From JADJLQ01 sp034439915 (lineage in GTDB: Bacteria; Bacteroidota; Bacteroidia; Chitinophagales; Saprospiraceae): a stretch of 33,051 bases of DNA. Position numbers and translations under genes: made by a program. The notes under the pieces are model-generated. The model was not told the DNA's origin and did no database searches. It saw only the letters and a list, made by a program, of their open reading frames with translations. The number at the start of each line of letters is the position of its first letter. The stretch's first letter is position 1. Location of the stretch: positions 1-33,051 of the forward strand of contig JAWXBI010000041.1 of NCBI GenBank assembly GCA_034439915.1, read 5' to 3'. Positions 24,166 to 31,869 of the stretch are shown one piece after another.

Positions 24166-25185
24166 TCATTTTCTCAGGGATGATCCAAAATAACATTTAG
24201 CTTCAATAGGTTTGCCGGGTTCGTACACCAATTTAAAATGATTGATCCACTGGTTTAGGCGCTGAACAGGCACCTGATGCGCCGGTGGATCTTCGGTCGA
24301 AACCGCTCTGCAAATCCATTCGTTCACTTTATGAGCCTTGGATGGATCGCATACCTCAAGGCCTATCATAAACTTAAGCAGTTGATCCACATGGTGTATA
24401 GCATTATCCTGTTGGATCAGCATTTCAATTCCAACTTTAGCAAGGAGTTCACCGTTCGAAAAGTCCAATAATAAGCCCAGCTTATTACAAAGTGCACAGC
24501 CTGGGCCCAATTTACTGGCCAAGTCCACCAGGTCTCCGGGCCATTGGATGTTTTTGAGAAAGATCAGGATTTGCCCGAAGGTCATTCCACAAATTACCAC
24601 CCTGAATGTCCTTTGACTGGCCTGTGTGGGTATAGCCACACCCAATAAATAAGCATGATCAGGAAGTGCCTTCACCACATCCTCCATTCGATCCAGCGTG
24701 GGCTGATCGTAATTGAGGTCTACGGAAAGAAAGGTTTTTTTGAGCAGGGTGGCGTAAAAAGCAGCACCCAATTTTATTTCCCTGAATACCAGGTAAATCC
24801 ATGGCAGCGGAATGGTGTTGCCTTCGGAAAGATCAAAATTGAGCCAAAACCCCTGAATACTTTCTTTTAAAAACTGTTGTGATTGAGATGGTGCAATAAA
24901 AAACTGTAAAATATTGTCCAACCGGTTGTCATTTCCTGAAATCTTACCGATTTCATTTTTTGGGTTTTGAAAAAAAATTCCAAACCGGTCCATAGGTACA
25001 TCCGTTTCAAACCCGATAGCCAAATCAACACCATCATCCTCTTTTGACAACCTGCATTCAATAGATACCACAGCAACAGTTTTAAACAAGGAAGCTATTG
25101 CAGTGATTCGCAATTTATACGGATCACTCACCAATGCTGGTGGAAACATTGGTTTGATGTGATCAAAACCTGCTTTAAAATCCAT
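24166..25185 (-). CDS. Hypothetical cytoplasmic protein, 339 aa
   Basis: I do not recognise a family. The 339-aa product has no signal peptide or membrane span. Visible features are a start MDFKAGFDHIKPMFPPALVS, a middle LNFDLSEGNTIPLPWIYLVF segment, and an end KLVYEPGKPIEAKCYFGSSL. It has six cysteines, including CALC at about 235-238. The C-terminal KLVYEPG...AKCYFG pattern looks like a structural strand pair rather than an active site. It ends 9 bp from the convergent cyclase gene and is not close to another minus-strand gene (90-bp gap to the nuclease gene). Coding status is supported by its length and lack of a better frame. Confidence 0.72.
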   Translation of the reverse strand: MDFKAGFDHIKPMFPPALVSDPYKLRITAIASLFKTVAVVSIECRLSKEDDGVDLAIGFETDVPMDRFGIFFQNPKNEIGKISGNDNRLDNILQFFIAPSQSQQFLKESIQGFWLNFDLSEGNTIPLPWIYLVFREIKLGAAFYATLLKKTFLSVDLNYDQPTLDRMEDVVKALPDHAYLLGVAIPTQASQRTFRVVICGMTFGQILIFLKNIQWPGDLVDLASKLGPGCALCNKLGLLLDFSNGELLAKVGIEMLIQQDNAIHHVDQLLKFMIGLEVCDPSKAHKVNEWICRAVSTEDPPAHQVPVQRLNQWINHFKLVYEPGKPIEAKCYFGSSLRK

Positions 25186-25275
25186 AGGTTGAAACTAGCT
25201 CAGTCTGGCTACAATTAATTTGCTCAGGAAATCAGGAGATTTAAAATGATTAGGTGGGTTTGGGGCAGATCACGC

Positions 25276-25863
25276 CTATTGATTTGTTTCCTTCCGCTTA
25301 TTGATCTCATCCCTGATCTTGGCGGCTTTTTCATAATCTTCATCGGCCAATACTTCTTCGAGCATTTTATTGAGGGCCTCCATAGAATATTGGTTAAATG
25401 AATTGCCTGATTTTTCTTTTTTTGAAGTGGTCGTTGTGGCCTTCTCTTCGGTTTCTTCGAGGATCACTCCGGCAGATTCCAGAATAAAATCAAAAGTAAA
25501 TATGGGACAATTGGCCCTGACGGCCATAGCTATCGCATCCGAAGTACGGGAATCTATTTCTATCGTCTCCCCGTTTCTGGAGCAGATCAGCCGGGCATAA
25601 AATATACCATCGAGTAAATTGTTGATGACCACTTCTTTGATTTCAATATCAAAAGTATCCATGGTGTTTTTAAATAAATCATGGGTAAGCGGCCGGTTGG
25701 GGTTCATTTTTTCCATAGCTACCGCAATAGCCTGGGCTTCGAAACTGCCAATGACGATCGGCAATTTGCGGTTCCCTTCCATTTCACCCAGGACCACTGC
25801 GTAATTATGCGACTGGGAGATGCTGTGAGATAAGGTGACTATTTCGAGTTCGATTTTTTTCAT
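25276..25863 (-). CDS. Bifunctional nuclease (DUF151) with C-terminal UVR motif
   Basis: The 195-aa protein has a DUF151/BFN domain (about 1-135): MKKIELEIVTLSHS, LPIVIGSFEAQAIAVAMEKM, and IDSRTSDAIAMAVRANCPIF. Family members have reported DNase/RNase activity. A linker rich in Thr, Lys and Glu is followed by a UVR-type helical hairpin (about 160-192: LNKMLEEVLADEDYEKAAKI RDEINKRK). UVR motifs in UvrB/UvrC bind partners. The gene lies 61 nt after etfA and probably shares its operon, an order seen in other Bacteroidota. The link between a nuclease and ETF is unclear. Confidence 0.9.
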   Translation of the reverse strand: MKKIELEIVTLSHSISQSHNYAVVLGEMEGNRKLPIVIGSFEAQAIAVAMEKMNPNRPLTHDLFKNTMDTFDIEIKEVVINNLLDGIFYARLICSRNGETIEIDSRTSDAIAMAVRANCPIFTFDFILESAGVILEETEEKATTTTSKKEKSGNSFNQYSMEALNKMLEEVLADEDYEKAAKIRDEINKRKETNQ

Positions 25864-25924
25864 TTCGATACTGCAAATATGCGCAAAATTGGTTTAATAC
25901 GTTTTCAATATATCCCTTTACAGG

Positions 25925-26890
25925 TCAGGAATGGGCTTGTTTAAATTTCTTAATCGCTTCCGTCAACCGGGGAACTACCTCAAATAAATCCCCACATACC
26001 CCATAATCCGCAGCTTTAAAAAAGGGAGCTTCCAGGTCTTTGTTTATTACTACGATGACTCTGGAATTATTGACACCGGCGAGGTGTTGGATTGCACCGG
26101 AAATACCAATCGCGATATAGAGGTTTGGTTTTATAGCTAGTCCGGTCTGTCCCACATGTTCATGATGGGGCCTCCATCCGGAATCGGCGACCGGTCTTGA
26201 ACAAGCTGTCGTGGCGTTCAATTCCTTTGCAAGTTCTTCTATAATTCCCCAGTTGGAAGGGTCTTTCAACCCCCTGCCCGCGGATACCACCCTTTCGGCC
26301 TCCGGTAAAGGTATGTGACCTGTTTCCCGCTGTGTTTCCAGCAACTTCACCTTACCGGTTGAATGTGGTTTTTCCATGACTTCGACCGCAGCGACCACAC
26401 CATCTTTTTTGAGGGGCACGACATTGCCGGCCAGGCTAAGAATTTTGCAATCACCTCCCAGGGCTAACCGGACCGTTGCTTTACCGGCAAACACGGATCG
26501 GGTCACTTCAAATTGATCCCCGGAAATTTCAGGCAAGCCCGTCACCCCGGAAGCACAACCCCCTTTCATCCTGATGGCCAATCTGCCGACTATACTTTTA
26601 CTCGTACTGTTATGGGGCGTGACGATCACATGGGCAGCATTTTTTACCGCCACCTCCGAGATTAATGTGGATAACCAGGCTGAATCACTATGCACTTCAT
26701 CGGTTCCACAAAAAATGACCTTATGTGCACCCTGCATACCAAGTGAACCGGCCTGATCCGTTTTACCAATCACTAACGCCACACATTGCACCGCCAGTTT
26801 TTTTGCCACTTCGTGACCATAACTGACCGCTTCAAGGGCAGATTTTTTAAACCCTGCATTAAACGTCTCTACCACTACCAATACTGACAT
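25925..26890 (-). CDS. etfA: Electron transfer flavoprotein, alpha subunit
   Basis: The 321-aa subunit carries the FAD that accepts electrons from acyl-CoA dehydrogenases and passes them to the quinone pool. The N-terminal domain has the MSVLVVVETFN start typical of EtfA. The C-terminal FAD domain has SAGRGLKDPSNWGIIEELA, the GWRPHHEHVGQTG segment, and the ETF alpha signature IAIGISGAIQHLAGVNNSRV followed by VINKDLEAPFFKAADYGVCG. Length is normal. It follows etfB after 16 nt. With the acyl-CoA carboxylase at 29765, it points to fatty acid or branched-chain amino acid breakdown. Confidence 0.95.
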   Translation of the reverse strand: MSVLVVVETFNAGFKKSALEAVSYGHEVAKKLAVQCVALVIGKTDQAGSLGMQGAHKVIFCGTDEVHSDSAWLSTLISEVAVKNAAHVIVTPHNSTSKSIVGRLAIRMKGGCASGVTGLPEISGDQFEVTRSVFAGKATVRLALGGDCKILSLAGNVVPLKKDGVVAAVEVMEKPHSTGKVKLLETQRETGHIPLPEAERVVSAGRGLKDPSNWGIIEELAKELNATTACSRPVADSGWRPHHEHVGQTGLAIKPNLYIAIGISGAIQHLAGVNNSRVIVVINKDLEAPFFKAADYGVCGDLFEVVPRLTEAIKKFKQAHS

Positions 26891-26906
26891 CGTTATAATT
26901 TAAATA

Positions 26907-27647
26907 TTAAAATACTTTGGCTTCTTCATGGAGTAACCTTACCAATTCATCCATATCCTCCGGACTGACCATTTTTACCCCTTGTTTTGGCGGAGGCAGG
27001 GTATAACCTAAGGTTTTAACCAACGGGTCGAAGGCCACCGGCTCCAGAACCTGGAAGGGCTTGGACTTGGCCATCATGATGCCCTTCATATTGGGGATGC
27101 GTTGTTCTGCCATGCCTTTGGCCGCACTCACCACTGCAGGTAGTTGTACTTCCAGGATCTCAACCCCCCCTTCTATATCGCGGTGGATCCGGGTTACAGA
27201 CCCATCGGAGTCCAGTTTGCTGGCAAAAGAAACGAAGGGGTAACCCAGTATTTCTGCCAGCATAGCGCCCGTCTCACCTTCCTGATAATCAATGGTTTCT
27301 TTACCCAACAGGACCAAATCAAACGATAATCCTTTGATGACATGTGCTATCTGGACAGCCGTTTCGAGGCTTGAACCCGGTTGGAAATTAATGCGGATAG
27401 CATCATCAGCACCTATAGCCAGTGCTTTTCGGATCATGGCTTCATGCTGCGGCGGCCCTGCGTGGATCACTGTCACTGTTCCACCCCATTTTTCTTTAAG
27501 CTCCAATGCCCTCACCAGGGCATACCATTCATCATAAGGATTTAAGATAAACTGAACCCCATCCGTATTGAATTCGCTATCCTGATTTTTAAAGCTGATA
27601 CGGCTGGTTGTATCGGGGGTGACTGAGATACAAACTACTATTTTCAT
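26907..27647 (-). CDS. etfB: Electron transfer flavoprotein, beta subunit
   Basis: The 246-aa partner of EtfA binds AMP and supports electron transfer. It begins MKIVVCISVTPDTTSRISF and includes FILNPYDEWYALVRALELKE, the AIGADDAIRI segment, and VLLGKETIDYQEGETGAMLAE (the recognition region typical of ETF beta), then the PAVVSAAKGMAEQRIPNMKG C-terminal segment. It is the first gene of the minus-strand etfB-etfA-nuclease operon. TAATTTTG (27659-27652) lies 4 nt before its ATG, so its message is probably leaderless. Confidence 0.96.
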   Translation of the reverse strand: MKIVVCISVTPDTTSRISFKNQDSEFNTDGVQFILNPYDEWYALVRALELKEKWGGTVTVIHAGPPQHEAMIRKALAIGADDAIRINFQPGSSLETAVQIAHVIKGLSFDLVLLGKETIDYQEGETGAMLAEILGYPFVSFASKLDSDGSVTRIHRDIEGGVEILEVQLPAVVSAAKGMAEQRIPNMKGIMMAKSKPFQVLEPVAFDPLVKTLGYTLPPPKQGVKMVSPEDMDELVRLLHEEAKVF

Positions 27648-27651
27648 GCGT

Positions 27652-27683
27652 CAAAATTAATTAAAATCAGGTAGTACTTTCAA
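27652..27683 (-). promoter_or_regulatory. etfB operon promoter
   Basis: On the minus strand, TTG (27683-27681) and TAATTTTG (27659-27652) are 21 nt apart, a good fit to the Bacteroidota promoter. The -7 element ends 4 nt before the etfB ATG, so transcription starts at or just past the ATG unless initiation is shifted. Confidence 0.55.
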
Positions 27684-27725
27684 TATCCTATGAAATTGAA
27701 ACTGTAAATTGGATGTGGTTGTAGC

Positions 27726-27733
27726 TAACTTTG
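27726..27733 (+). promoter_or_regulatory. -7 promoter element before the TPR gene
   Basis: TAACTTTG, a perfect TAnnTTTG match, ends 6 nt before the ATG at 27740. The gene is divergent from etfB, and the two promoters share the 92-bp gap. No well-spaced -33 element is visible. Confidence 0.5.
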
Positions 27734-27739
27734 TGATAA

Positions 27740-28060
27740 ATGGACAGAAAAAAAAATTTATTGGAATTTTTAGAAAAAGACCCCACTTCTTCATTTTTAA
27801 AATTTGCTTTAGCCAAAGAATATGAAAACGAAAATAATCCCATTCAAAGTATAGAGATTTTTGAGGCTCTTCTCCTGGCGGATCCGGCTTATACCGGAGC
27901 TTATTACCATCTGGGTAAACAATACGTAAAAATCAAAGAAATCCAGCAAGCAATCCGGGTCTACCACGCTGGGATTGCCGCCTGCAAATTGCACCAGGCC
28001 TGGCATGATGGCAATGAACTGCGATCAGCACTGGAAGAACTGGAGGAAGAAACGGATTAG
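27740..28060 (+). CDS. Small TPR-repeat protein
   Basis: A 106-aa soluble protein made of about two to three tetratricopeptide helices. It has the pattern LKFALAKEYENENNPIQSIE (about 19-38), followed by ALLLADPAYTGAYYHLGKQY and QQAIRVYHAGIAACKL, with typical A-Y-G spacing. It has no signal peptide. TPR proteins hold partners together; the partner here is unknown. It starts a plus-strand run that continues with HtrA after a 131-bp gap. Confidence 0.85.
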   Translation: MDRKKNLLEFLEKDPTSSFLKFALAKEYENENNPIQSIEIFEALLLADPAYTGAYYHLGKQYVKIKEIQQAIRVYHAGIAACKLHQAWHDGNELRSALEELEEETD

Positions 28061-28191
28061 ACAAAATTTGTTGCGGTGAGAAGCCTCATTAATGGGCTTT
28101 AAAACAGCCATCTAAAATTGACCTCCTGGTCATTTTTTTTGTAAAAATCGACAGGAATTTTCCTTTAACTTGCAGAAGCTAATTTCCTCCT

Positions 28192-29694
28192 ATGAAGCCA
28201 TTTATTTATATCCTGCTAAGTGCACTGGTCAGTTCGATATTTACTATTTTCATTTATAGTAAACAGTTTCCACAGAGGATATTAGTCCGGGAGCCGAAGG
28301 CTATATTTTCCGATTCCAGGTCCACCACCAACGAACAAGTTAATTCATTGGAATATCCTCAACCGGATGCTGCTCCATCGAATAACTATAATCTACCCAA
28401 TACTGCACCTGATGAATATCCGAGTTTTAGAGAAGCAGCTAAAAAGTCAACCCCTGCAGTGGTTTTTATCCGATCAACTGAAATCCGCACCAATCGATGG
28501 GGTTATGAATATCTTGACCATAGCTCAGGTTCCGGGGTTATTATTTCGGATGATGGTTATATCGTGACCAACCACCATGTAATCGAGACAGGAGGCGTTG
28601 ATCTGTCCGCCAACATTGAGGTTACACTCAACAATAAACAAAAATATATAGCCAGGATAATCGGCGATGATCCCAGTACCGATATTGCTTTGTTAAAAAT
28701 TGATTCAAAAGACCTGAATTATCTCAGCTTTGGTAATTCAGACGAGTTGGAAACCGGCGACTGGGTACTGGCTATTGGCAACCCTGAGAAGTTAAGGTCA
28801 ACCGTGACTGCCGGAATAGTCAGTGCCAAAGGCAGGAATATCAATATTCTGGAAGACCGGGATTTTTCCATAGAGTCGTTTATTCAAACGGACGCTGTAG
28901 TCAATCCGGGCAACAGCGGAGGTGCCCTGGTCGAAGCGAATGGATTATTGGTCGGCATCAATACTGCCATCCTGACCCATACCGGTAATTATGAAGGTTA
29001 TTCTTTTGCTGTCCCGAGTAACCTGGTCAAAAAAGTCATCCAGGACCTCAAAGAATACGGCAAATCACAACGCGCTTTTCTGGGGATCACCCTCAACGAT
29101 GATATAGACAATCAAAAAGTAGCCGACCTCAAATTACCGGATCATTCCGGCGTATTGGTAGAAAAAGTCCATCAACAATCGGCAGCCGAAGATGCAGGTT
29201 TAAAAGCCGGAGATGTGTTGCTGCGTGTTGATCAGAACCTGATTACTTCAAATAATGATGTCCACGAAAAAATAGGTAGTAAACGACCTGGGGATGAGGT
29301 CAGCATTACCTTTTACCGGGCTGGTAAAACCCTGCAGACTACGGTCAAACTTAAAGATATCAACAACAAAGCCAGCATTGAACATGTCAGTGTACATTCC
29401 GAGAAAATCCTGAGTGATCAGGGTTTTGAGATCCGTGATTTAAACCCTTATGAAAAAAGCAGGTTCAAAATCAACGGGGTGAGAGTGGTCGGGATTTATA
29501 AAGGTTCTGTGGTCGATATGACCAATATGCAGACCGGGTATATTATCACTCAGATAAACGGGCAAACCGTGAAAGACGCCGCAGACTTTATTTCAAAAGT
29601 CAAACGGCTCAGCGGGTTTGTTGACCTTACCGGTTTTTATGATTTTGATCGTTCACAATCGATCTACCCGTACAAATTCAAAAAAGTGTCCTGA
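28192..29694 (+). CDS. HtrA/DegP-type periplasmic serine protease
   Basis: The 500-aa trypsin-like (S1C) protease degrades or refolds damaged envelope proteins. A signal or signal-anchor helix covers about 4-22. The catalytic residues are His129 (VTNHHV), Asp164 (DPSTDIALLKI) and Ser242 (NPGNSGGAL). A PDZ domain follows at about 290-375 (FLGITLNDDIDNQK, AAEDAGLKAGDVLLRVD), and a second, more diverged PDZ-like region covers about 395-490 (GFEIRDLNPYEKSRF, GYIITQINGQTV). Length and layout fit Bacteroidota DegP/Do proteases. A weak TAACTTGC (28166-28173) is the only -7-like element seen before it. Confidence 0.94.
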   Translation: MKPFIYILLSALVSSIFTIFIYSKQFPQRILVREPKAIFSDSRSTTNEQVNSLEYPQPDAAPSNNYNLPNTAPDEYPSFREAAKKSTPAVVFIRSTEIRTNRWGYEYLDHSSGSGVIISDDGYIVTNHHVIETGGVDLSANIEVTLNNKQKYIARIIGDDPSTDIALLKIDSKDLNYLSFGNSDELETGDWVLAIGNPEKLRSTVTAGIVSAKGRNINILEDRDFSIESFIQTDAVVNPGNSGGALVEANGLLVGINTAILTHTGNYEGYSFAVPSNLVKKVIQDLKEYGKSQRAFLGITLNDDIDNQKVADLKLPDHSGVLVEKVHQQSAAEDAGLKAGDVLLRVDQNLITSNNDVHEKIGSKRPGDEVSITFYRAGKTLQTTVKLKDINNKASIEHVSVHSEKILSDQGFEIRDLNPYEKSRFKINGVRVVGIYKGSVVDMTNMQTGYIITQINGQTVKDAADFISKVKRLSGFVDLTGFYDFDRSQSIYPYKFKKVS

Positions 29695-29764
29695 TCTTTT
29701 TCCTATTTTTGATTAATCCGGCTGGCCAACTCAAAACCCAGGCTATGCTTTAATACGTTTCCTG

Positions 29765-31396
29765 ATGAACGAATCGATGTTGTTTTCCCAAAATGAGGAT
29801 GCCTATAAATTATTAATCTCCAGATTGGATAGAAAGCTGGGAGAAATTTATGAAGGCGGGGGGAAAAAAAAACTGGCTAAACAACATGACGAAGGGAAAA
29901 TGGGTGCCCGGGAAAGAATCGAGGCTTTGCTGGATCCCGGAAGTCCTTTTTTCGAAATAGGTGCGTTAGCGGCCCTGGATATGTATGAAGAAGAAGGGGG
30001 GTGTCCTGCTGCCGGCGTGATCTGTGGAGTTGGTAGGATACACAACAGGTTGTGTATGGTGATAGCCAATGATGCCACCGTAAAAGCCGGGGCCTGGTTT
30101 CCGATGTCCGGCAAAAAAAATCTTCGGGCCCAGGAAATCTGTATTGAAAACCGGCTGCCAGTGATTTATCTCGTCGACAGCGCAGGTGTTTATTTACCCT
30201 TGCAAGACGAAATTTTTCCGGATAAAGAACATTTTGGGCGCATTTTCAGAAACAATGCCCGTATGTCCAGTATGGGAATACCCCAAATAGCAGCTGTTAT
30301 GGGTTCCTGTGTGGCAGGAGGTGCCTATCTGCCCATCATGTCCGACGAAGCGCTGATCGTGGACAAAACTGGATCGATATTTCTTGCCGGGCCATACCTG
30401 GTGAAAGCAGCTATAGGTGAGGTCGTGGACAAAGAAACCCTGGGTGGAGCCAAAACACATAGCGAAATCTCCGGGATTATTGATTATAATGTCCCGGATG
30501 ACAGGACCTGTTTGTCTACCATCCGATCCCTGGTGCAACATGTCGGGCAACCCTATTCGGCCGGTTTCGACCGCATTATACCGGTTTTTTCGGCTCAACC
30601 GTCGAATCACATCCTGGGCATCTATCCTTCGGTCCAAAACAAACCCTACGATATCAAAAGTATACTGGAATGTATTGTGGATGAAGGTAGTTTAATTGCC
30701 TACAAAGAAAATTACGGTAAAACGATTTATACCGCCTACGCCCGCGTGGAAGGTTGGAGTGTGGGTATAGTAGCCAACAGCAGGGAAATGGCCAAGACGG
30801 GAAAAGGGGAAATGCAGGTAGGTGGTGTAATTTATTCCGACAGTGCCGATAAAGCCACCCGGTTTATCCTGAATTGTAATCAAAAAAAAATACCCCTGGT
30901 CTTTTTTCAGGATGTGACTGGATTTATGGTAGGCTCGAGGTCTGAACATGGTGGGATCATCAAGGACGGGGCTAAAATGGTCAATGCAGTAGCTAATTCT
31001 ACCGTACCCAAGTTTACTGTTATTATGGGCAATTCCTACGGGGCGGGTAATTATGCGATGTGTGGCAAGGCTTATGATCCGCGCTTTATTGTCGCCTGGC
31101 CTACTGCTAAAATCGCCGTCATGGGGGGACATCAGGCAGCCAGAGTACTTACCGATATTCAAATCAATAAAATCAAAAGTTCCGGTCATATCCCCGGTCA
31201 GGCGGAAGAACAGGAACTCTATAATAAGATTAAAAACAAATACGAGGAACAGGAATCCCCTTATTATGCGGCAGCCAGGTTATGGGTCGACCAGATCATT
31301 CATCCGGGAAAAACCAGGGAATTTATTGCCATGGGGATAGAAGTTGCCAACCAGGCTCCGATAGAAAAATTTAATGTCGGGGTGATCCAGGTCTGA
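29765..31396 (+). CDS. Acyl-CoA carboxylase beta (carboxyltransferase) subunit, methylcrotonyl-CoA type
   Basis: The 543-aa subunit transfers a carboxyl group from biotin to an acyl-CoA. It has the two-half crotonase-like fold: RERIEALLDPGSPFFEIG, YLVDSAGVYLPLQDEIFPDK, HFGRIFRNNARMSSMGIPQI, VMGSCVAGGAYLPIMSDEA in the N-terminal half, and FFQDVTGFMVGSRSEHGGII, VIMGNSYGAGNYAMCGKAYD in the C-terminal half. The LP.Q..IFPD..HFGR and AGGAYLP signatures fit methylcrotonyl-CoA carboxylase (leucine breakdown) better than propionyl-CoA carboxylase. The alpha subunit is not in the window. A near-match -7 element (TACGTTTC, 29754-29761) ends 3 nt before the ATG. Confidence 0.9.
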   Translation: MNESMLFSQNEDAYKLLISRLDRKLGEIYEGGGKKKLAKQHDEGKMGARERIEALLDPGSPFFEIGALAALDMYEEEGGCPAAGVICGVGRIHNRLCMVIANDATVKAGAWFPMSGKKNLRAQEICIENRLPVIYLVDSAGVYLPLQDEIFPDKEHFGRIFRNNARMSSMGIPQIAAVMGSCVAGGAYLPIMSDEALIVDKTGSIFLAGPYLVKAAIGEVVDKETLGGAKTHSEISGIIDYNVPDDRTCLSTIRSLVQHVGQPYSAGFDRIIPVFSAQPSNHILGIYPSVQNKPYDIKSILECIVDEGSLIAYKENYGKTIYTAYARVEGWSVGIVANSREMAKTGKGEMQVGGVIYSDSADKATRFILNCNQKKIPLVFFQDVTGFMVGSRSEHGGIIKDGAKMVNAVANSTVPKFTVIMGNSYGAGNYAMCGKAYDPRFIVAWPTAKIAVMGGHQAARVLTDIQINKIKSSGHIPGQAEEQELYNKIKNKYEEQESPYYAAARLWVDQIIHPGKTREFIAMGIEVANQAPIEKFNVGVIQV

Positions 31397-31425
31397 GGTG
31401 ATGTCCACCCTGTTATTTTTGTTTT
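31397..31425 (+). terminator. Possible weak terminator after the carboxylase gene
   Basis: GGTG (31397-31400) and CACC (31406-31409) can form a 4-bp hairpin directly after the stop, followed by the T-rich CTGTTATTTTTGTTTTC. The stem is short, and the T tract overlaps the 3' end of the convergent gene. Low confidence. Confidence 0.3.
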
Positions 31426-31700
31426 CTTCCAAAAATTCTACGCCCGAGTTTAGCTACATATTTCCGGAAAAAAACAAATTGTCCTGTAAATAAACTGATG
31501 AATATTACACAAAGAGGCCATAAAGCAGTGACCAGGATTAAATAAAGAATGACCCATTCAACGCCTTTTTCGACATTGGTCCATCCCATCATTTTTTTTG
31601 CGAGATAACCGCAAAGACTCCCCCCTGCTGCAAATGTGATCAGGATCAATGCTAATCCCCATCCAGTGACCCCCCATTTATCTCTGAGCCTTTCAAACAT
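31413..31700 (-). CDS. DUF6787-like small membrane protein
   Basis: A 95-aa product from the start MFERLRDKWGVTGWGLALIL at 31700. It has two membrane helices (about 12-33 and 43-68) and a basic C-terminal tail (RKYVAKLGRRIFGRKQK). The FERLKxKWxV start and the two helices resemble DUF6787, a small family common in Bacteroidota without a known role. An in-frame ATG at 31784 would add 28 residues of mixed, low-complexity character, so the shorter start is preferred. It is convergent with the carboxylase gene, and its 5' side faces the methyltransferase gene. Confidence 0.7.
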   Translation of the reverse strand: MFERLRDKWGVTGWGLALILITFAAGGSLCGYLAKKMMGWTNVEKGVEWVILYLILVTALWPLCVIFISLFTGQFVFFRKYVAKLGRRIFGRKQK

Positions 31701-31869
31701 GGGTTGAATATAATAGAAAAAGTGAAAAGTGATTGTTGGATGGAGGGGGGGGTGCCTGGCCGGTGTTACACGGGGTAAGCTCACTGCTCGAATATCGCTG
31801 CTCGTACCTCTTTGCCCTTTGCTCGCTGGTCCCTACTCGTGGCTGAATTAACCTACCTTTGCCCGCTAA
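31701..31869. other. Intergenic region with short CTGCTCG-like repeats
   Basis: The gap between the divergent DUF6787-like and methyltransferase genes has no supported gene. It contains CTGCTCG at 31784-31790 and 31798-31804, plus TTGCTCG (31819-31825) and CTACTCG (31833-31839), so a degenerate low-complexity repeat is present. The methyltransferase -7 element is at its right end. Confidence 0.4.
31854..31861 (+). promoter_or_regulatory. -7 promoter element directly before the RNA methyltransferase
   Basis: TACCTTTG, a perfect TAnnTTTG match, ends 8 nt before the ATG at 31870, so the message is probably leaderless or nearly so. No -33 element at a normal distance is visible. Confidence 0.55.

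Noticed and set aside
30194..31189. Minus-strand open frames of 147 and 165 aa inside the carboxylase gene
   Set aside because: The plus-strand frame has both carboxyltransferase halves with conserved motifs; these are shadows.
31701..31784. Upstream ATG extending the DUF6787-like protein by 28 residues
   Set aside because: The added sequence is of low-complexity character and does not match the family start.
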